Positions 32,765 to 44,139 of a stretch of DNA of 64,000 nucleotides are shown piece by piece. The stretch lies in the NCBI GenBank assembly GCA_905147135.1, contig LR990053.1, positions 10,428,501-10,492,500 of the forward strand. Reading direction: 5' to 3'. The notes beneath the pieces were generated by a model. It worked only from the letters and a program-made list of their open reading frames with translations. It searched no databases and was not told where the DNA came from. Source of the DNA: Blastobasis lacticolella. Its lineage: Eukaryota; Arthropoda; Insecta; Lepidoptera; Blastobasidae. The first letter of the stretch is position 1. Each line of letters begins with the position of its first letter. Position numbers and translations under genes: made by a program.

Positions 32765-33420
32765 TCACTGCCCTTTCTTGAAACATGCCTTTTGTCTCGC
32801 ACTTCCTCCTGCACCTAGCTTTTCCACTATCCCGTATCCTTGTCAATTGTTCGGCCACGTTTCGACGTATCGAGTACTGTTTGTCCGAGTTTGAAGATGG
32901 ACTTCTGATAGTTGCTCCAGAGCTCGTTAGTGGTTTCGCCCTTAGCGCTCCAATCGAGGATTTCAGCTGCCTTCAAGAATTGTTGGCTCTTACGGGTTCG
33001 CCACTTAATAGACGATTCGCAGTGTTCTGCAGTAGGACGTCTACAACTTACCCGTACGTCCATGACAAGGTCTCGGTGTTGTGTGATAAGGCATTCACTC
33101 TAAATTACTAATAATTATTGTGATTGATACGTGCCACTTTTGGAGGTAATTAGGTGTTCAGGTCTCTTCTGGAAGAAGTTGTGGTCTACGGCTATGTCGG
33201 CAGCCAGTAAGTTTCGGAGAATTTCTTCACACTCACAGTTTCGCTGGCCGTAGCCAAAGTCCCCATGCACTCGTAAGAACTCCTCGCTCATCTGGCCCGC
33301 GTGGCGATTGAGGTCCGCACAACCACGATCTGTTCAGAGGCTGGTATACGTCGCAGGGTTTCTTACAAACTATCCCAGAAGGCAATCTTTTCGGTGTCTG
33401 CTTCAACCCTCATCGCGCGT
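32765..33420 (-). mobile_element. RTE-type retrotransposon endonuclease region, pseudogenised
   Basis: On the minus strand, frames interrupted by stops and shifts read in order: ETLRRIPASEQIVV; after a frameshift, GCADLNRHAGQMSEEFLRVH and GDFGYGQRNCECEEILR; then DHNFFQKRPEHLITSKSG; after stops, RDLVMDVRVSCRRP; and finally NELWSNYQKSIFKLGQTVLD and KRGRTIDKDTG. These are the ADLN-H-G, HG..GYG.RN, FF.KRP.HL(I)T.SG and RLLVMD.R landmarks of RTE-clade apurinic-like endonucleases and the linker to the RT. It is clearly dead. It may be the parent type of the tails at 18846 and 61256, which carry the other end of the same kind of ORF. Confidence 0.85.
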
Positions 33421-33504
33421 GACAGGGTAGCTCCTTGCCCACTTGACGCAGGGTTAGTACCACCCGTACTATAGTAACATGAATAACTAAAATTGTCGAC
33501 GGAG

Positions 33505-33620
33505 GTGTCACGTGATTGTTATTTGATTGTCGTAACCACTGGGTTATCGAACCCAGGAGCTCGGCGTGGCAACCGGCAATGTTATCCAACTTAACCACTC
33601 AGGTCGTTTCACCAGTATTT
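33505..33620 (-). mobile_element. Second tRNA-derived SINE family, head
   Basis: The complement reads gaaacgacctgagtggttaa (A-box region), gttgccacgccgagctcc and B box gggttcgataaccc (complement of about 33543-33557). The start word cgacctg.gtg.tt is shared with the nested element at 62831-63088, so both belong to one SINE family distinct from family A. Confidence 0.6.
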
Positions 33621-33823
33621 CGTATCACAGATTTAATATTTAGATACCTACCTACCTACTACCTAGGAAAATGTGAGCGCCGGGGATTATAAGCAGATGA
33701 AGAAGTTGGTAGACAGGAGAGAGGAGTGGCGATTGCTCCACCGACAAGAGTTCTCTTAAATATATGATGATGATGACCTACTGCTTAATCCAAAAATAAT
33801 AACAATGGCATGATTAGCCGATT

Positions 33824-34087
33824 TAGCCGTGTGGTGACCGGTAGAGTAGAATAGCACCAACCCCTTACACTCGTGGGTGTCGTACAAGGCGACTAACGTT
33901 TAGAGGCAAAATATCTAGTCTCCATAAACTGGAAAATGGGCAGCAGCGTTTTTCATTGTTATGTTTGCAACACTGCGATCTCCAACCCGGCTGCCAAGCG
34001 TGGAGATTATGGCAATAACCTCCCCTTTTGCGGGAGAGGCCCAAAGTCCTGTAGTGGACTGTTATGGGCTGTGATGATGATGATTTT
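33824..34087 (+). mobile_element. Family C element (RTE-tailed SINE-like)
   Basis: Starts tagccgtgtggtgaccggta and gagtagaatagcacc. It has gggtgtcgtacaaggcgact and ctggaaaatgggcagcagc, then ctccaacccggctgccaagc, and ends gtcctgtagtggactg..gggctgtgatgatgatga. The last 50 bases resemble the end of an RTE ORF (EAYV.QW) plus (GAT)n. Other copies: 35216, 46219, 47969, and fragments at 505, 31630 and 57855. No clear B box is visible. Confidence 0.75.
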
Positions 34088-34458
34088 TTAGGATTGATTA
34101 TTTTTCTTATATTTTATTAGGGTGCTTAGCATGATGAGTAACCGGGAAATACGTACGTTACGATTTACGACTTTTCAGAACTCATCCGGTCGTCGACCTA
34201 CCCGGTTTACATTTTTTATATAGGTATTGCTTTAAATTTGGAACATTCACCTCGAAATGGAGCTAAACGAGACTAAGAGATCATTTGCAGTCTTGTCTAG
34301 ACGCGGATAGCACGTGATCTGGTACAAAAACGACACCCCAAACGACAGGACCGACTTAATTATTTCTTGTTATATCTACCTAGTGTAGGTACAGTTAGCT
34401 GCAGCGTAAATGGACCCCCTATAAGTTAAATTTTCAGCTGACTGTACATACGTTTTTT

Positions 34459-34565
34459 ATGTTATATGGCAGACAAACAGGCAAGCGGGCCACCTGATGG
34501 AAAGTGGTCTCCGCCGCCAATGGACATCAGCGACACCACAAAGGTATTCAAGGCACTTACGCAAA
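34459..34565 (+). repeat. Family B, 5' portion
   Basis: ggcagacaaacaggcaagcg, ggccacctgatggaaagtgg and caatggacatcagcgacacc; truncated after ~100 bases. Confidence 0.65.
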
Positions 34566-34774
34566 AAGTGGCTATTGTTACCTACCAATTAGGTAGTTAA
34601 AGTTTATGTTAGTAAGTTGTAATTATCGCTACAAGCGATCTCATCCAGGCTTTAACAACCATCTTCCCTATCCCGTATATAACACCGTCTCATTACACAG
34701 ATAGGTAAGACTGTATCACAATAGACTTGTCGTGATTATAAAAAAAAGGGAAGTATTTATACGTTACGTGTATT

Positions 34775-34813
34775 TATACGTATTTACTAAGTAATACTCA
34801 GTAAATACGTATA
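34775..34813. other. Perfect 14-bp inverted repeat
   Basis: tatacgtatttact (34775-34788) pairs exactly with 34800-34813 around an 11-base loop. Preceded by a related tatacgttacgtgtatt word. Confidence 0.7.
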
Positions 34814-34829
34814 TGTTACCTTTAAAAGA

Positions 34830-35215
34830 CAGACAAAAATTATTATAGAACAGATTATTTAAGCCTACGTAATAGTGATCAAACACTGTCTCTTGTAGGT
34901 AATATCCCCCTATCTTTAGAACCAAAATGCCGAATTGACATGCAACAGTCTCGTCGTAGAATCACGCTGGTCGATAGAAAGGGGATCACCTAGGTTACGG
35001 GAATCAAAACTTAGGTGCTCGCTTACACCTATACGGGATATGAGGTTGATTATAACATTATTTTTATTTAAGTGACAGTTACTTTATTTATTTTATTTAT
35101 AGATTATAATTTTAATATGTCAATAATACATAAAGTCAATTAAATTATTATCTAATTAACCAATTCCAAATACAAAATATTAGTTAAAATTAATATTAAT
35201 TTAAGTAAACTTATT
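34830..35215. other. Intronic filler
   Basis: Very AT-rich (tttatttattttatttat runs near 35090). No other feature. Confidence 0.35.
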
Positions 35216-35467
35216 ATGGCCGTGTGGTGTTCGGCAGAGTAGAATAGCACCAACCCCTTTCGCTCATGGGTGTCGTACAAGGCGACTAATGGTTTCGAGG
35301 CAAAAGATCAAGAGTCTCCGTAGTCTGGAAAATGGGCAGCAGCATTTTCCATTGTTATATTTAAACACTGCGATCTCCAACCCGGCTGCAATTATGGCAA
35401 TAACCTTCTCTTTCGTGGGAGAGGCAATAAGTCCTGCAGTGGACTGTTACGGGCTGTGATGATGAAG
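35216..35467 (+). mobile_element. Family C element
   Basis: Matches 33824-34087 from gccgtgtggtgttcggcaga to ctgcagtggactgttacggg and ctgtgatgatga. It has lost a few bases around ggctgcaattatgg. Same orientation as its neighbour 1.4 kb upstream. Confidence 0.75.
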
Positions 35468-35479
35468 TAAACTTTATTG

Positions 35480-36394
35480 CACAAACTACAGCAATCGGCG
35501 GACTTGGTAAGAGTTGCCTGGAAGAGAGCGCTCGTAGTGATAGGCCGCCTTTGCTCATCTGTCTTTTATTTATTGTAACTGTTCTGTATTAACGTGTATA
35601 TCTAACTATCTATCGATGATGTAAGTAGGAACTTTTTGGTCGTGTTCCAATTTGCGTAGGGGTACAGAATATCTGTAGGGGGATACCTGATAACGAAAAT
35701 TCTATACCCACCTAATATGAAGAACAAAGAACCGTTCGCAACATCTGAAATTTCACCCTGGTAAAATAAAAACGACATTACAAGGTATCGTTAGCTAACT
35801 GACTGTTACACTTTTCCTGCAGTATCAAGTAACAATTGGGTTTGTTTGGATGTAGGTGGATACTTTCATCTCGTCTAACACACACTCTTGCTTACTTGCT
35901 TCTGATATCTAATGACAAGAGGGTAATTTATGTCTTTGGTACCAAATACCTAAACCAAGAATCCTAACTACCAGTCATCGTTATCATCATTCTAGCGGTC
36001 AATACCGGCTTTTACCAGAGTCCACTTTCCTGTTCTGTCTTCCTCACTTCACCTGCCTGCGTAGCATGACGCGCGACATAAAACTGTCTATTTCGCTTGC
36101 TTCAACACGAATCGAAAGACATAGCTAGAGTTACCTCGCTTTCTCGCGCGACAAAGCCCTTCATGGACTCTATTCAGTAGGACTCTATTCTCTATAAAAT
36201 TTGAAAAAATTGATGTTTAGAGATAGGGTAAGACGCAAGAAGATAAATAGTTGAATAGTACCTATAGTCTTCCTTGACAATACATTAGTATTAGGCCTTA
36301 TACTTAGAAAAGTACCCCAACTTATTATTCTTTATAGGTACTTGAATACCATAACTTGAACTCTTTTTATGTTGGATATATATCTATTCATAGT
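35480..36394. other. Intronic filler
   Basis: No repeat or exon recognised. Confidence 0.35.
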
Positions 36395-36595
36395 ATAAAC
36401 GAAAGTCGCTTCCCGCTGTTTATCTCTGTATATATATATGTACGCTTAGATATTTTAAACTACGCAACGGATTTTATGCGATATCCGAATGCGATTTGCA
36501 ACAATAGATAGCTGATTCACGAGGAAGGTTTATAAACAAGATAAAAGTGTAGGTAGGGGTAAAGTAGATATACGCGCACGAAGTCATAACTTGAA
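36395..36595 (-). repeat. 'gcgacttcgt' family, reverse copy
   Basis: The complement of 57560-57770 is recognisable: agtataaacgaaagtcgctt, tatgtacgcttagat, aaactacgcaacggatttta and gtaggggtaaagtag..cgcacgaagtc. Moderately diverged. Confidence 0.65.
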
Positions 36596-36599
36596 TAGA

Positions 36600-36975
36600 T
36601 GATGCGTAGTATTGCCTACTCATCCCTGATTTGTATATTTATGCCTAATAACAGTGAACTTGGCAGATATACTTTTATAAGCGGAATCAATCTTGGAAGA
36701 AGTAAACATTTATATTTTAACACCCGCTAATATGTTTACAGCGTGTCTCGTACAAGTGTTTTTTTAACTTCAAAGTGAGCAACACTCCTTCCTGGAAAAA
36801 GCTGTCACGATTATATTTAGTTTACGGTAAATTGGGCTTAATCTTCGGTGTTGCAAATAAAACGTTCGAGTACAATAACCTGTTTTAAAATGTTGCTCGT
36901 GTAAATTTTTTTTAGGGTTTCGTGGTAAAACAAGAAACCCTTATAGTTTCGCCAAGTACCTAGTAGAGTGACTTT
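36600..36975. other. Intronic filler
   Basis: No feature recognised. Confidence 0.3.
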
Positions 36976-37322
36976 TTTTTTATTTATGTCATACGGTAGG
37001 CAAACAGGCAAGCGGGCCACCTGATGGAAAGTGGTCACCACTGCCTATAGACATTAGCAACACCAAGAGTATCGCGATACGTTGCCTACCTCTATAACAC
37101 GTTGCTCTGGCAGCAAAAGGCAAATGCCACTCCACTGCCAAAGCCACGGTTCCCCAAATCCCCACCCCATGGAGCACTGGAAACCTTACTCACCGGCAGA
37201 AATACAATACTATTTAAAAGAGTATTATTTAGCTGCGATATTCTGTAAGGTGGAGGTACTTCCCCAGTCGGGCGGCTCCAATTCGAACGAGATACCCCGC
37301 TATGCCCTACCTCTCTTACTTT
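36976..37322 (+). mobile_element. Family B repeat, long young copy
   Basis: Runs from tcatacggtaggcaaacagg, through ccacctgatggaaagtggtc, ctataacacgttgctctggc and ccacggttccccaaatcccc, to ctgtaaggtggaggtactt, gtcgggcggctcc and gataccccgctatgccctac. From 37018 on it differs from the copy at 52401-52700 at about 7 positions in 300. It carries no protein frame worth calling. The mode of movement is unknown to me. Confidence 0.8.
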
Positions 37323-37337
37323 AGTTAGACCTTTTTT

Positions 37338-37445
37338 GTGTATTACGGCAAACAAACAGACAAGCGGGCCACCTGATGGAAAGTGTTCACCGGCGCCTAT
37401 GGACATCAGCAACACCAGTGGCGCTACCAATGCGTTCCCCGCCTC
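37338..37445 (+). repeat. Family B, second copy directly downstream
   Basis: attacggcaaacaaacagac, gcgggccacctgatggaaag, gcgcctatggacatcagcaa and gcgctaccaatgcgtt. A diverged 5' portion only ~15 bases after the young copy, in the same orientation. Confidence 0.65.
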
Positions 37446-37449
37446 TAAG

Positions 37450-39320
37450 GAGACCTCTAATATACCTCTTGAAACCCCATATCATAGTCCAAAGGAAAAA
37501 ATGTGGCTGGGAGCCTTGTGGGGTGGTGACACCTTAGACGAAAGGGGGACTTTTAAAATTCGAATTTAGAATGTGTGGGGTGTCGTTGGATAGATATTTT
37601 AAAAACAGACTGTAAACACTATTTTTTGATTGCGCAATCCGTTTCGGAATTTTAGCTCTTAGCTTTAAAATGGGCTTTGATGTCTACTCTAGCGGACTCC
37701 CAACTCTACAAGCCCAAACTCTACGTTACCACTGACAAAGTAAGTTTGTTTTAATGGGTAATACAAACAAAATAAATGATAGTCACTGGTATATCCAAAA
37801 AACATTTAGCTAGATACATTGCACCTTTGACTATTATAGGTAGTACCTAATGATTTTAGGCTTATAATATCTACCTCCATATCCTTTTATATGTCAATAA
37901 ATTTATTAATAAGACGAGAAATCCAAACAGGTTTCATTTATGGGACACCTCTAATTGAAATCTTCTTAACTCTACAATTCTCTACATAACGCAAAATAGT
38001 ATAATCGCTAAATATGTAGATTGATTTAATACATATATAGACTCACGCTCGTATCCCACAGGGATAGGCAGAAACTGTCGAGTGCCACATGCTAATACAT
38101 TCAAAATGTCAAGATAATAATAGTTCTATCTAGCTTATATTATAAAAGTAGATACAAAAATGACATTCAATAATAATTATAATGTAATTAATAATTTATT
38201 TCATATTATGTCATCAATCATTAATGTATGAAAAGCAGTTTGAAAAATTCGTCCATACCATTAATGTTCATGTTCAATACTTTTAACGAAAAATAAGAAG
38301 GATGTTCCTTCTACAAGGGACTTGGGGCAAGCTTTTTATTTGTAAATATTATTTAATAATTTAGATAATTTTCTCCTAATTAGTGTTAGTATTACTTAAT
38401 TTATATTTGTCATGTAAATATTTCTTTTCAATAATAAATATTCTTACTTAGGGTGTTGTTGTCGATGACTAGTAATCTCTATCGGGATTTGATGGTTACT
38501 ATAAAGTTATACGGAAGCAAAGGAAATGTATAAATTACCTAGAAAGAAAATATATTTAGCCGCCATGTGAATATGTAGATATGTAGTCAGTAGAATTAAA
38601 ACCTAGTTGGATAGCCAGTCAGGAAGTCCGCCCCGCTCTGATTGCAGCGGTGAATCAACGTTGACCTCGATTTTAACAGCACTGCTCCATTTTGCACCTC
38701 TTTTCGCAGATTAATGGCCTGGGTGAACCGCTATCTTCGCAAAGGGTTAACAGTAGGCTAATTACGCAGTTACTAACAATTCTCTGATTTCAATTATTGC
38801 AATTGTTACTTTAACTGATTTCATGGATTCAGTTGCTGACAAAGTTCCATTGCAACGTAATCGCAATAGTAACAATTTCAAGGAATCGTTAGAATCTTGG
38901 AGTTTTGGAGTGGGAGTTACGTAATTAGCTTAATTTTTTTTTTTTTTTTAATTGAAGTTACAATTTGAAGTTTGTTTTACGCCCATTGCAAATATATAGG
39001 TACCCACTGACGTACATTTCAATAGAAAAAGACAAAATTAGAGCACGATAACCATAAGTATTATCTACAAATATATAAATAAATTGACCTATTTTAATAA
39101 ATATAGATTCTTCTTAAGATTTCTGTGGGTAACTAGTACTTTGTCCTGTGGGTAATGCTACCATTGTCGTGCTTCACTTTTCTCTTTTTCTATTGAATCG
39201 TATTTTAAAATCATACACTTATTATGCTCATTAAATGCTCTAGCATTGGTGGTTGCGATTGCAAAGTAGATGTGTAAGTAATTAGATTAAAATTTTACTT
39301 TAATTTCTATAAATATTTAT
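37450..39320. other. Intronic filler, 1.9 kb
   Basis: Holds a short copy of the 1236-1500 repeat (38038-38095) and a 15-base T run at about 38935-38949. Otherwise AT-rich with no exon seen. Confidence 0.35.
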
Positions 39321-39328
39321 GAGATTGT

Positions 39329-39344
39329 ACATTTTTAGGACACA
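39329..39344 (+). repeat. Left target-site duplication of the SINE insert
   Basis: acatttttaggacaca, repeated exactly at 39421-39436 on the other side of the 76-bp SINE fragment. Confidence 0.85.
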
Positions 39345-39420
39345 TAAAAAAATCATCTTGGCGTCAATATCCCGGTTGTGCTCTCGCGCACGAGGGCCCG
39401 GGGTCCACCTTGACCATGAC
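39345..39420 (-). mobile_element. SINE family A, 76-bp 5'-truncated insertion with 16-bp TSD
   Basis: On the minus strand it is only the last part of family A: catggtcaaggtggacccc, gggccctcgtgcgcgagagc, acaaccgggatattgacgcc, aagatgattttttta. A perfect 16-base direct repeat flanks it. The extreme truncation plus a long TSD is the signature of target-primed reverse transcription stopping early. Confidence 0.85.
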
Positions 39421-39430
39421 ACATTTTTAG

Positions 39431-39597
39431 GACACAAATTCTTTAAAAATCCAGTATTAGAGGTAACAAGGGGAGCAGTCCATGTGATGGAAAAAAACAG
39501 CAAGTTCATAAAATCCGCATTAAACATTCATCCTTTTCTACCTATATGTAGCGACAACCATGTAGAAGCGGCATTTAAAGAAGCTTCCTTAAAATGA
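39431..39597 (+). CDS. Possible terminal exon behind a duplicated splice acceptor
   Basis: After the acceptor acatttttag| (39421-39430, part of the right TSD) a frame reads HKFFKNPVLEVTRGAVHVME, then KNSKFIKSALNIHPFLPICS and DNHVEAAFKEASLK, stopping at TGA 39595-39597. Composition is protein-like and the tract tttttag|G is a good acceptor. The same acceptor exists at 39329-39338 before the SINE, so the insertion duplicated it. Against: no upstream plus-strand exon was identified and no poly(A) signal is close. It could be old coding DNA. Family not recognised. Confidence 0.35.
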
Positions 39598-39599
39598 TG

Positions 39600-40239
39600 T
39601 TCAGTAATTTTGTGAGTAAGTACCTAAGCCTAACGACAAACGGGCGTAATTTTGTAAGTATTGTCAGCAGGCAGACAGTATAAACGGCAGAATATCGGTC
39701 GCGTTACAATTTATCTTATTATTTTTCAAAAATTGTTAAAAATGCGACCGTCGGCTTATGATGGCTACAGTTAACGCCATACGAGCGTATGGGAGTTTAC
39801 GTATTGTATCCGATCCGAATCAATGCGATGGTCTACACATTTGAGTCGTAACACGTGTGGGCACGACTCATCTGTCCGGTCCATATAATTCGCGCGCTGT
39901 AGACTCTGGTATTTGGGTTAGCAGGAGAAGAGTTGGCGTTCCAATGGCGGCGGCCTACTTCCGAAACACTTCGTCTGAATACGATATGCAGTACCTTAAA
40001 AATTACTTAGTTTTCTTGTCACACTACCACTAAAACTTGACAGGTTATAATTATAGAAAATTTAAGCACAACCCAAAGTAAAGCTGTCGTAGAAATAGTG
40101 ATATGGCTAAATCGGACAGCATTTTTTCGGATTATGTCAGTGTGTCAACTCCTAATGCTGACACCATAATATGAGATAGAGGAAAATTGATAAATCGTAT
40201 TAGTATAACATATAACACGAAAGAGAAGAGGTGGGCAAA
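39600..40239. other. Intronic filler
   Basis: No feature recognised beyond short GTAAGTA words. Confidence 0.3.
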
Positions 40240-40345
40240 ACATTGGCGATACCTCTGCTGTCGGTAATGTCTATAGGCAGCGGTAACCACTTTCCATCAG
40301 GTCCGCTAGCTTGCCTAATTACGTACCGTATGAAATAAAAAAATA
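40240..40345 (-). repeat. Family B, 5' portion, reverse
   Basis: acattggcgatacctctgct..gtctataggcagcggtaaccactttccatcaggtccgc..tgcctaattacgtaccgtatga is the complement of the first 100 bases of family B. Confidence 0.6.
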
Positions 40346-40718
40346 ATTAAATTTAGATTTCTCTCGTCATACCATCATTCATCTTAGTTTTAAACCCACT
40401 CAGTTTCGGCCAGACGACTGCGAGACCATTTGACATGACGCGTCAAGAACTCGTGGTCGTGGGCAAATGCGTTTTGGCAAGGGGACCTACGCCAAGTAGG
40501 AGTGTCGCTTACGTCACAGGTTGGCAACGCATCGCGTATTTACAACGACAAGTATCCATGACGCCATTCTTCCCACGATCGGATCATGTCACTCCCGAAA
40601 TATCTTTGCTATTTTCAGAAAACGTAAAAATTGGTTTTGCTTTATATTTTCACTAAGTTTAATTACCTACCTACGCTGAAACCATTAAATGAATAAAATC
40701 ACAAGAGAAAATCTTATA

Positions 40719-40851
40719 AGGCGCTGTTCTAATTGGCAATGGTCGTGCGACCACTGTCGTACGACGGACGTCGCCCGACCAATTAAGGAGACCTCAAAAC
40801 CGCCCGTCGCACTACCATGCTAGCACGCCGTTGCCAATTAGGACAACACCT
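40719..40851. mobile_element. 133-bp MITE
   Basis: Terminal inverted repeats of ~30 bp: aggcgctgttctaattggca..atggtcgtgc on the left against the complement of 40822-40851 (aggtgttgtcctaattggca..acggcgtgct). The middle is GC-rich and contains tcgcccgaccaattaaggag. No frame. TSD unclear. Confidence 0.75.
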
Positions 40852-42376
40852 AATTCCTTCATGTTAAATTCATCGTCACCGTATCGTTTTTTTTCCATAG
40901 AATTGACGAATATAAATATCGCAATCATACATCGATGGCACTCATACATGGAATTTTGTACTTAGGTAATATTATATATTACTTTATACTTCCAGACTCA
41001 ATTATATTCTATACTAGATACACTTACTGTCTACGCCAGATCAAATTGTCTCCCGTCAACGAAAGGTTGTGTTTCTTCTTCAACCATGCCTCCCTCAATC
41101 CGGTAAGCGGCAGACTGTCTCTTCTAAAGGACCAATGAACGCGTGGCTTGCAACCGGTCACTGAATCCGTCGCTTCCATTGGCTGGCACTCCATTTTGTT
41201 ATAACGTCATTACGGATTCGAAATTTGAAATACGATTGGTTTAACGAAGCAAACACTAAACGATGCAAATCAACAATGCCGCAGTTGGCAAGAATTAACT
41301 CAAAATTTTACTTGAAGCGTTGAAAATCACCCATTTAAACTGGCACGATAACAGCACTTCACAAACAAGCGGCAACAGGCAACTGAAAGTCTACTAGAGC
41401 GTTATCAAAGTATTTATTCATATTTACTTTGACAGATATGAAGAAAATGAGCGAAATCTCATAAATACTCATATCAAACAGCGTGTCGGCGCTTGCGTCT
41501 CAAAAGAATATGTCGGATCGATTAGTAGTGCGGTCCCGGCTCTTAACTGGAAATTAGCGACTTTGCGGGATTAGTTCATGGAACGACCGAGTTAACTAGA
41601 TTTTTACATAGGTTGCAACGAATGTTGTAAATAGGTTATCCTATCTCTAGTATTACAAATTTTAATTTAATTAAACTTTATAGCACATATTATTATCACG
41701 GGAAACAATATTCGTGACCCATTCTTATTTTTAGGGTTCCGTACTAGAAGGGTAAAAATAGTGGATTATACACCTAGGGAATAAAGCAGTGTCTTTCGTC
41801 ATGGGCGGCATATTGGATCCTAAGTAACTCCTGATCGAAGCGAGGGATTTGTGTAGAGTCCTGAGTAAAGCGAGGGCTTCAAGACGCACAAGACTAAGAC
41901 AGCTTTAATCCAGAAGTGAATACTGTACTTTTCACACCATCTGTAAGACAATAAATCAAACACCTAAAGCGTCTGATTTAGCAAACTCTGGAGGTATATC
42001 AGTATCGGTTCACACCATTTTCGTGTCAAAAATATTAAACTGCAAATTATAATAACACGTGACACCTTTTTTATTTCACACATTTTCTATTTGCAGGTTC
42101 TGCAACCATACTGTCTTTAGTCACATATTTGCAATCGCGCCTTTTTCTGTTTTTTTTTTGTAGGAAGAAAAAAGGAAAATGGTGCGAGGTTCGAAAAAAG
42201 TCTATTACAAACTCCGTATGCGTAGAGTTTTCCTACGAATAAGCGATGCGAAGAGTTTTCCTCCGAATTTTAACATTTGAAACTCAAATCACTTTATTCG
42301 ATTGGAAAGTTTCATACAATATTATTTTCCTGCGGGCTACAAGGCCATGCTTTACGATGACATTTCGTGATCCATA
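40852..42376. other. Intronic filler
   Basis: At 41730-41890 there is a 'gggttccgtactagaaggg..aaagcgaggg' dispersed-repeat text. No exon was found. Confidence 0.35.
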
Positions 42377-42401
42377 ATTATTATTATTATTATTATTAAT
42401 C
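42377..42401 (+). repeat. (ATT)n microsatellite
   Basis: About eight consecutive att units. Confidence 0.85.
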
Positions 42402-42902
42402 ATTTATTTCATACCATACAAATATTATTTTTAACAGTCCATATTATATTGTGTTAGTTAAATTACTTATAATATATTGTTAAAATCATTACATAATTAA
42501 ACATTCAATTCATAAAACTTATAAAATCATCACAATATCATAATAAAAAATTAATTCAAAATTAATTAAACATGTTTAATTAAATTAATTAAACATTGTC
42601 GAGTAGGTGTGGAAAGGAATTTAACCCAATTACTAATTCTCCACTGTCGGTCCGTTCGTTCGTCTGCCTGTCACAGGCCTGGATCTTTGGAACCGTGACA
42701 GCCAAGTACTTAAAATTTCTCACAGAATATGTATTTTTATGGCCGCTGTATCAACAAAAAATAAAAATTTTGAAATCTTTAAAATGAAAGGGACAAATAC
42801 TAAAAAACAGCCAAGCGTGAGTTAAACTCGCGCTACAAGGTTTCGAATCTAATAGATATTGCTCTGGAATTAAAATGTTATTGTTAGTAATAGCACGGAA
42901 TC

Positions 42903-42941
42903 TTTTGTATACGAGTTAGCGAGTCTAACTCGTATACAAAA
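42903..42941. other. Perfect 17-bp inverted repeat, 5-base loop
   Basis: ttttgtatacgagttag (42903-42919) pairs exactly with 42925-42941 around cgagt. Just upstream, at 42815-42840, gccaagcgtgagttaaactcgcgc contains another gagtt/aactc palindrome. Together they resemble the terminus of a dispersed moth repeat. Transcribed RNA would form a strong hairpin. Confidence 0.75.
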
Positions 42942-42944
42942 AAT

Positions 42945-43940
42945 TTATACTCTTGGGTTCCTCCTGCTAATAAGTTTTAAATAAATATTTGCATTAAGTA
43001 CCTATAATCATTTACAATCTACTCTTTTAAATTTAAGAGTTTTTATTTTTTAATTTTTATCATCAACTTTAATATCTACTTACTTACTTATCTATCAAGA
43101 TGTCAACATACGTTCCGGTTCATAGTCATGTTTACCTCCTACCAAAGAATTATAAATATGCATGTGCGTGCATTTGTATATTTTCTTTAATTACGTAATT
43201 TGCTTGCCTGTTTTTCGTCGCATAAACTTTTAGATAAGATTTAGCCAAATGCACTAGAGCATTAGAGCAATGTAAAATAACATTTCTGTTATGTTATACA
43301 ATCCAAAATACAATTATGTAGGTACTTACCTGCATATTATTGAATTATCATTTGCCTTAGAAAGATTACACGAGTACTCGTGCAAGTACAGGTACCTGGT
43401 AGGTAAATAAAAGGTAGATTTATGGTGGTAAATATACAAGAGAAATAAACTAAATACTCTAATCATCATTAAAATACCACTGCTGGTCATGAGCCTCCCT
43501 CCTTTGCCATTAGCTTGTTAGGCGGATTTGCAATAGTGCCTATAGTAATCGGAATTTTGTGTCTGTCAATTTGTTTGTTTACATCGCTATATCCTGGCTT
43601 AAAGCGCTTAGTTGGATCCACACAGAAAAGCTGTACCATTAATTTATTGTAATTTGTGATATGTGGTAAACAAACAGCACTCGTAACAAAATTGCGACTT
43701 GCCGTATCAATTATGCTACGAACATTATGTATATAAGAAACACATAAAATGTAAGGAATTTCAACGAACACTGTTGCAAATTATTCATTTAAATACGTAA
43801 TTTCACTGAAAATATAAATTTCACCATCACTTACTGCCACAGATATTAAAACTCTTAAGGAGAAGGAAGGAGAAGTAGAATGACTGAATCAACCAATGAG
43901 TTTTACGTAATATTAAACTGTTTGGAATGTATCGACTCGC
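42945..43940. other. Intronic filler
   Basis: A 94-codon minus-strand frame ends at 43487 inside text resembling a family C tail (ccactgctggtcatgagcctcc). It is not called. Confidence 0.3.
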
Positions 43941-43950
43941 GCACATAGGA

Positions 43951-43966
43951 AGGGGTGGGGGGGAGG
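43951..43966 (+). repeat. G-rich tract
   Basis: ggggtgggggggaggg, three to four G runs separated by single bases, quadruplex-capable. It begins a block (43951-44045) in which ccagaatggtctgg and cccaggat..attctggg form partial palindromes. Confidence 0.75.
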
Positions 43967-44139
43967 GCGTGCCAAGCCCAGAATGGTCTGGTGCCCACCC
44001 CAGGATGTACCGAATAGTACCGATACAAAATTCTGGGCTGAACACATAAAAACTTCATACAAACATACATCATCTCTCGAAATTTTCATTTTCAAATAAA
44101 AAAATAGCATAAATTTCGAGCACGCACATTCGTTGTTGT

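Noticed and set aside
32785..33111. 108-codon plus-strand open frame
   Set aside because: It is the antisense of the RTE endonuclease relic, whose conserved motifs read on the minus strand.
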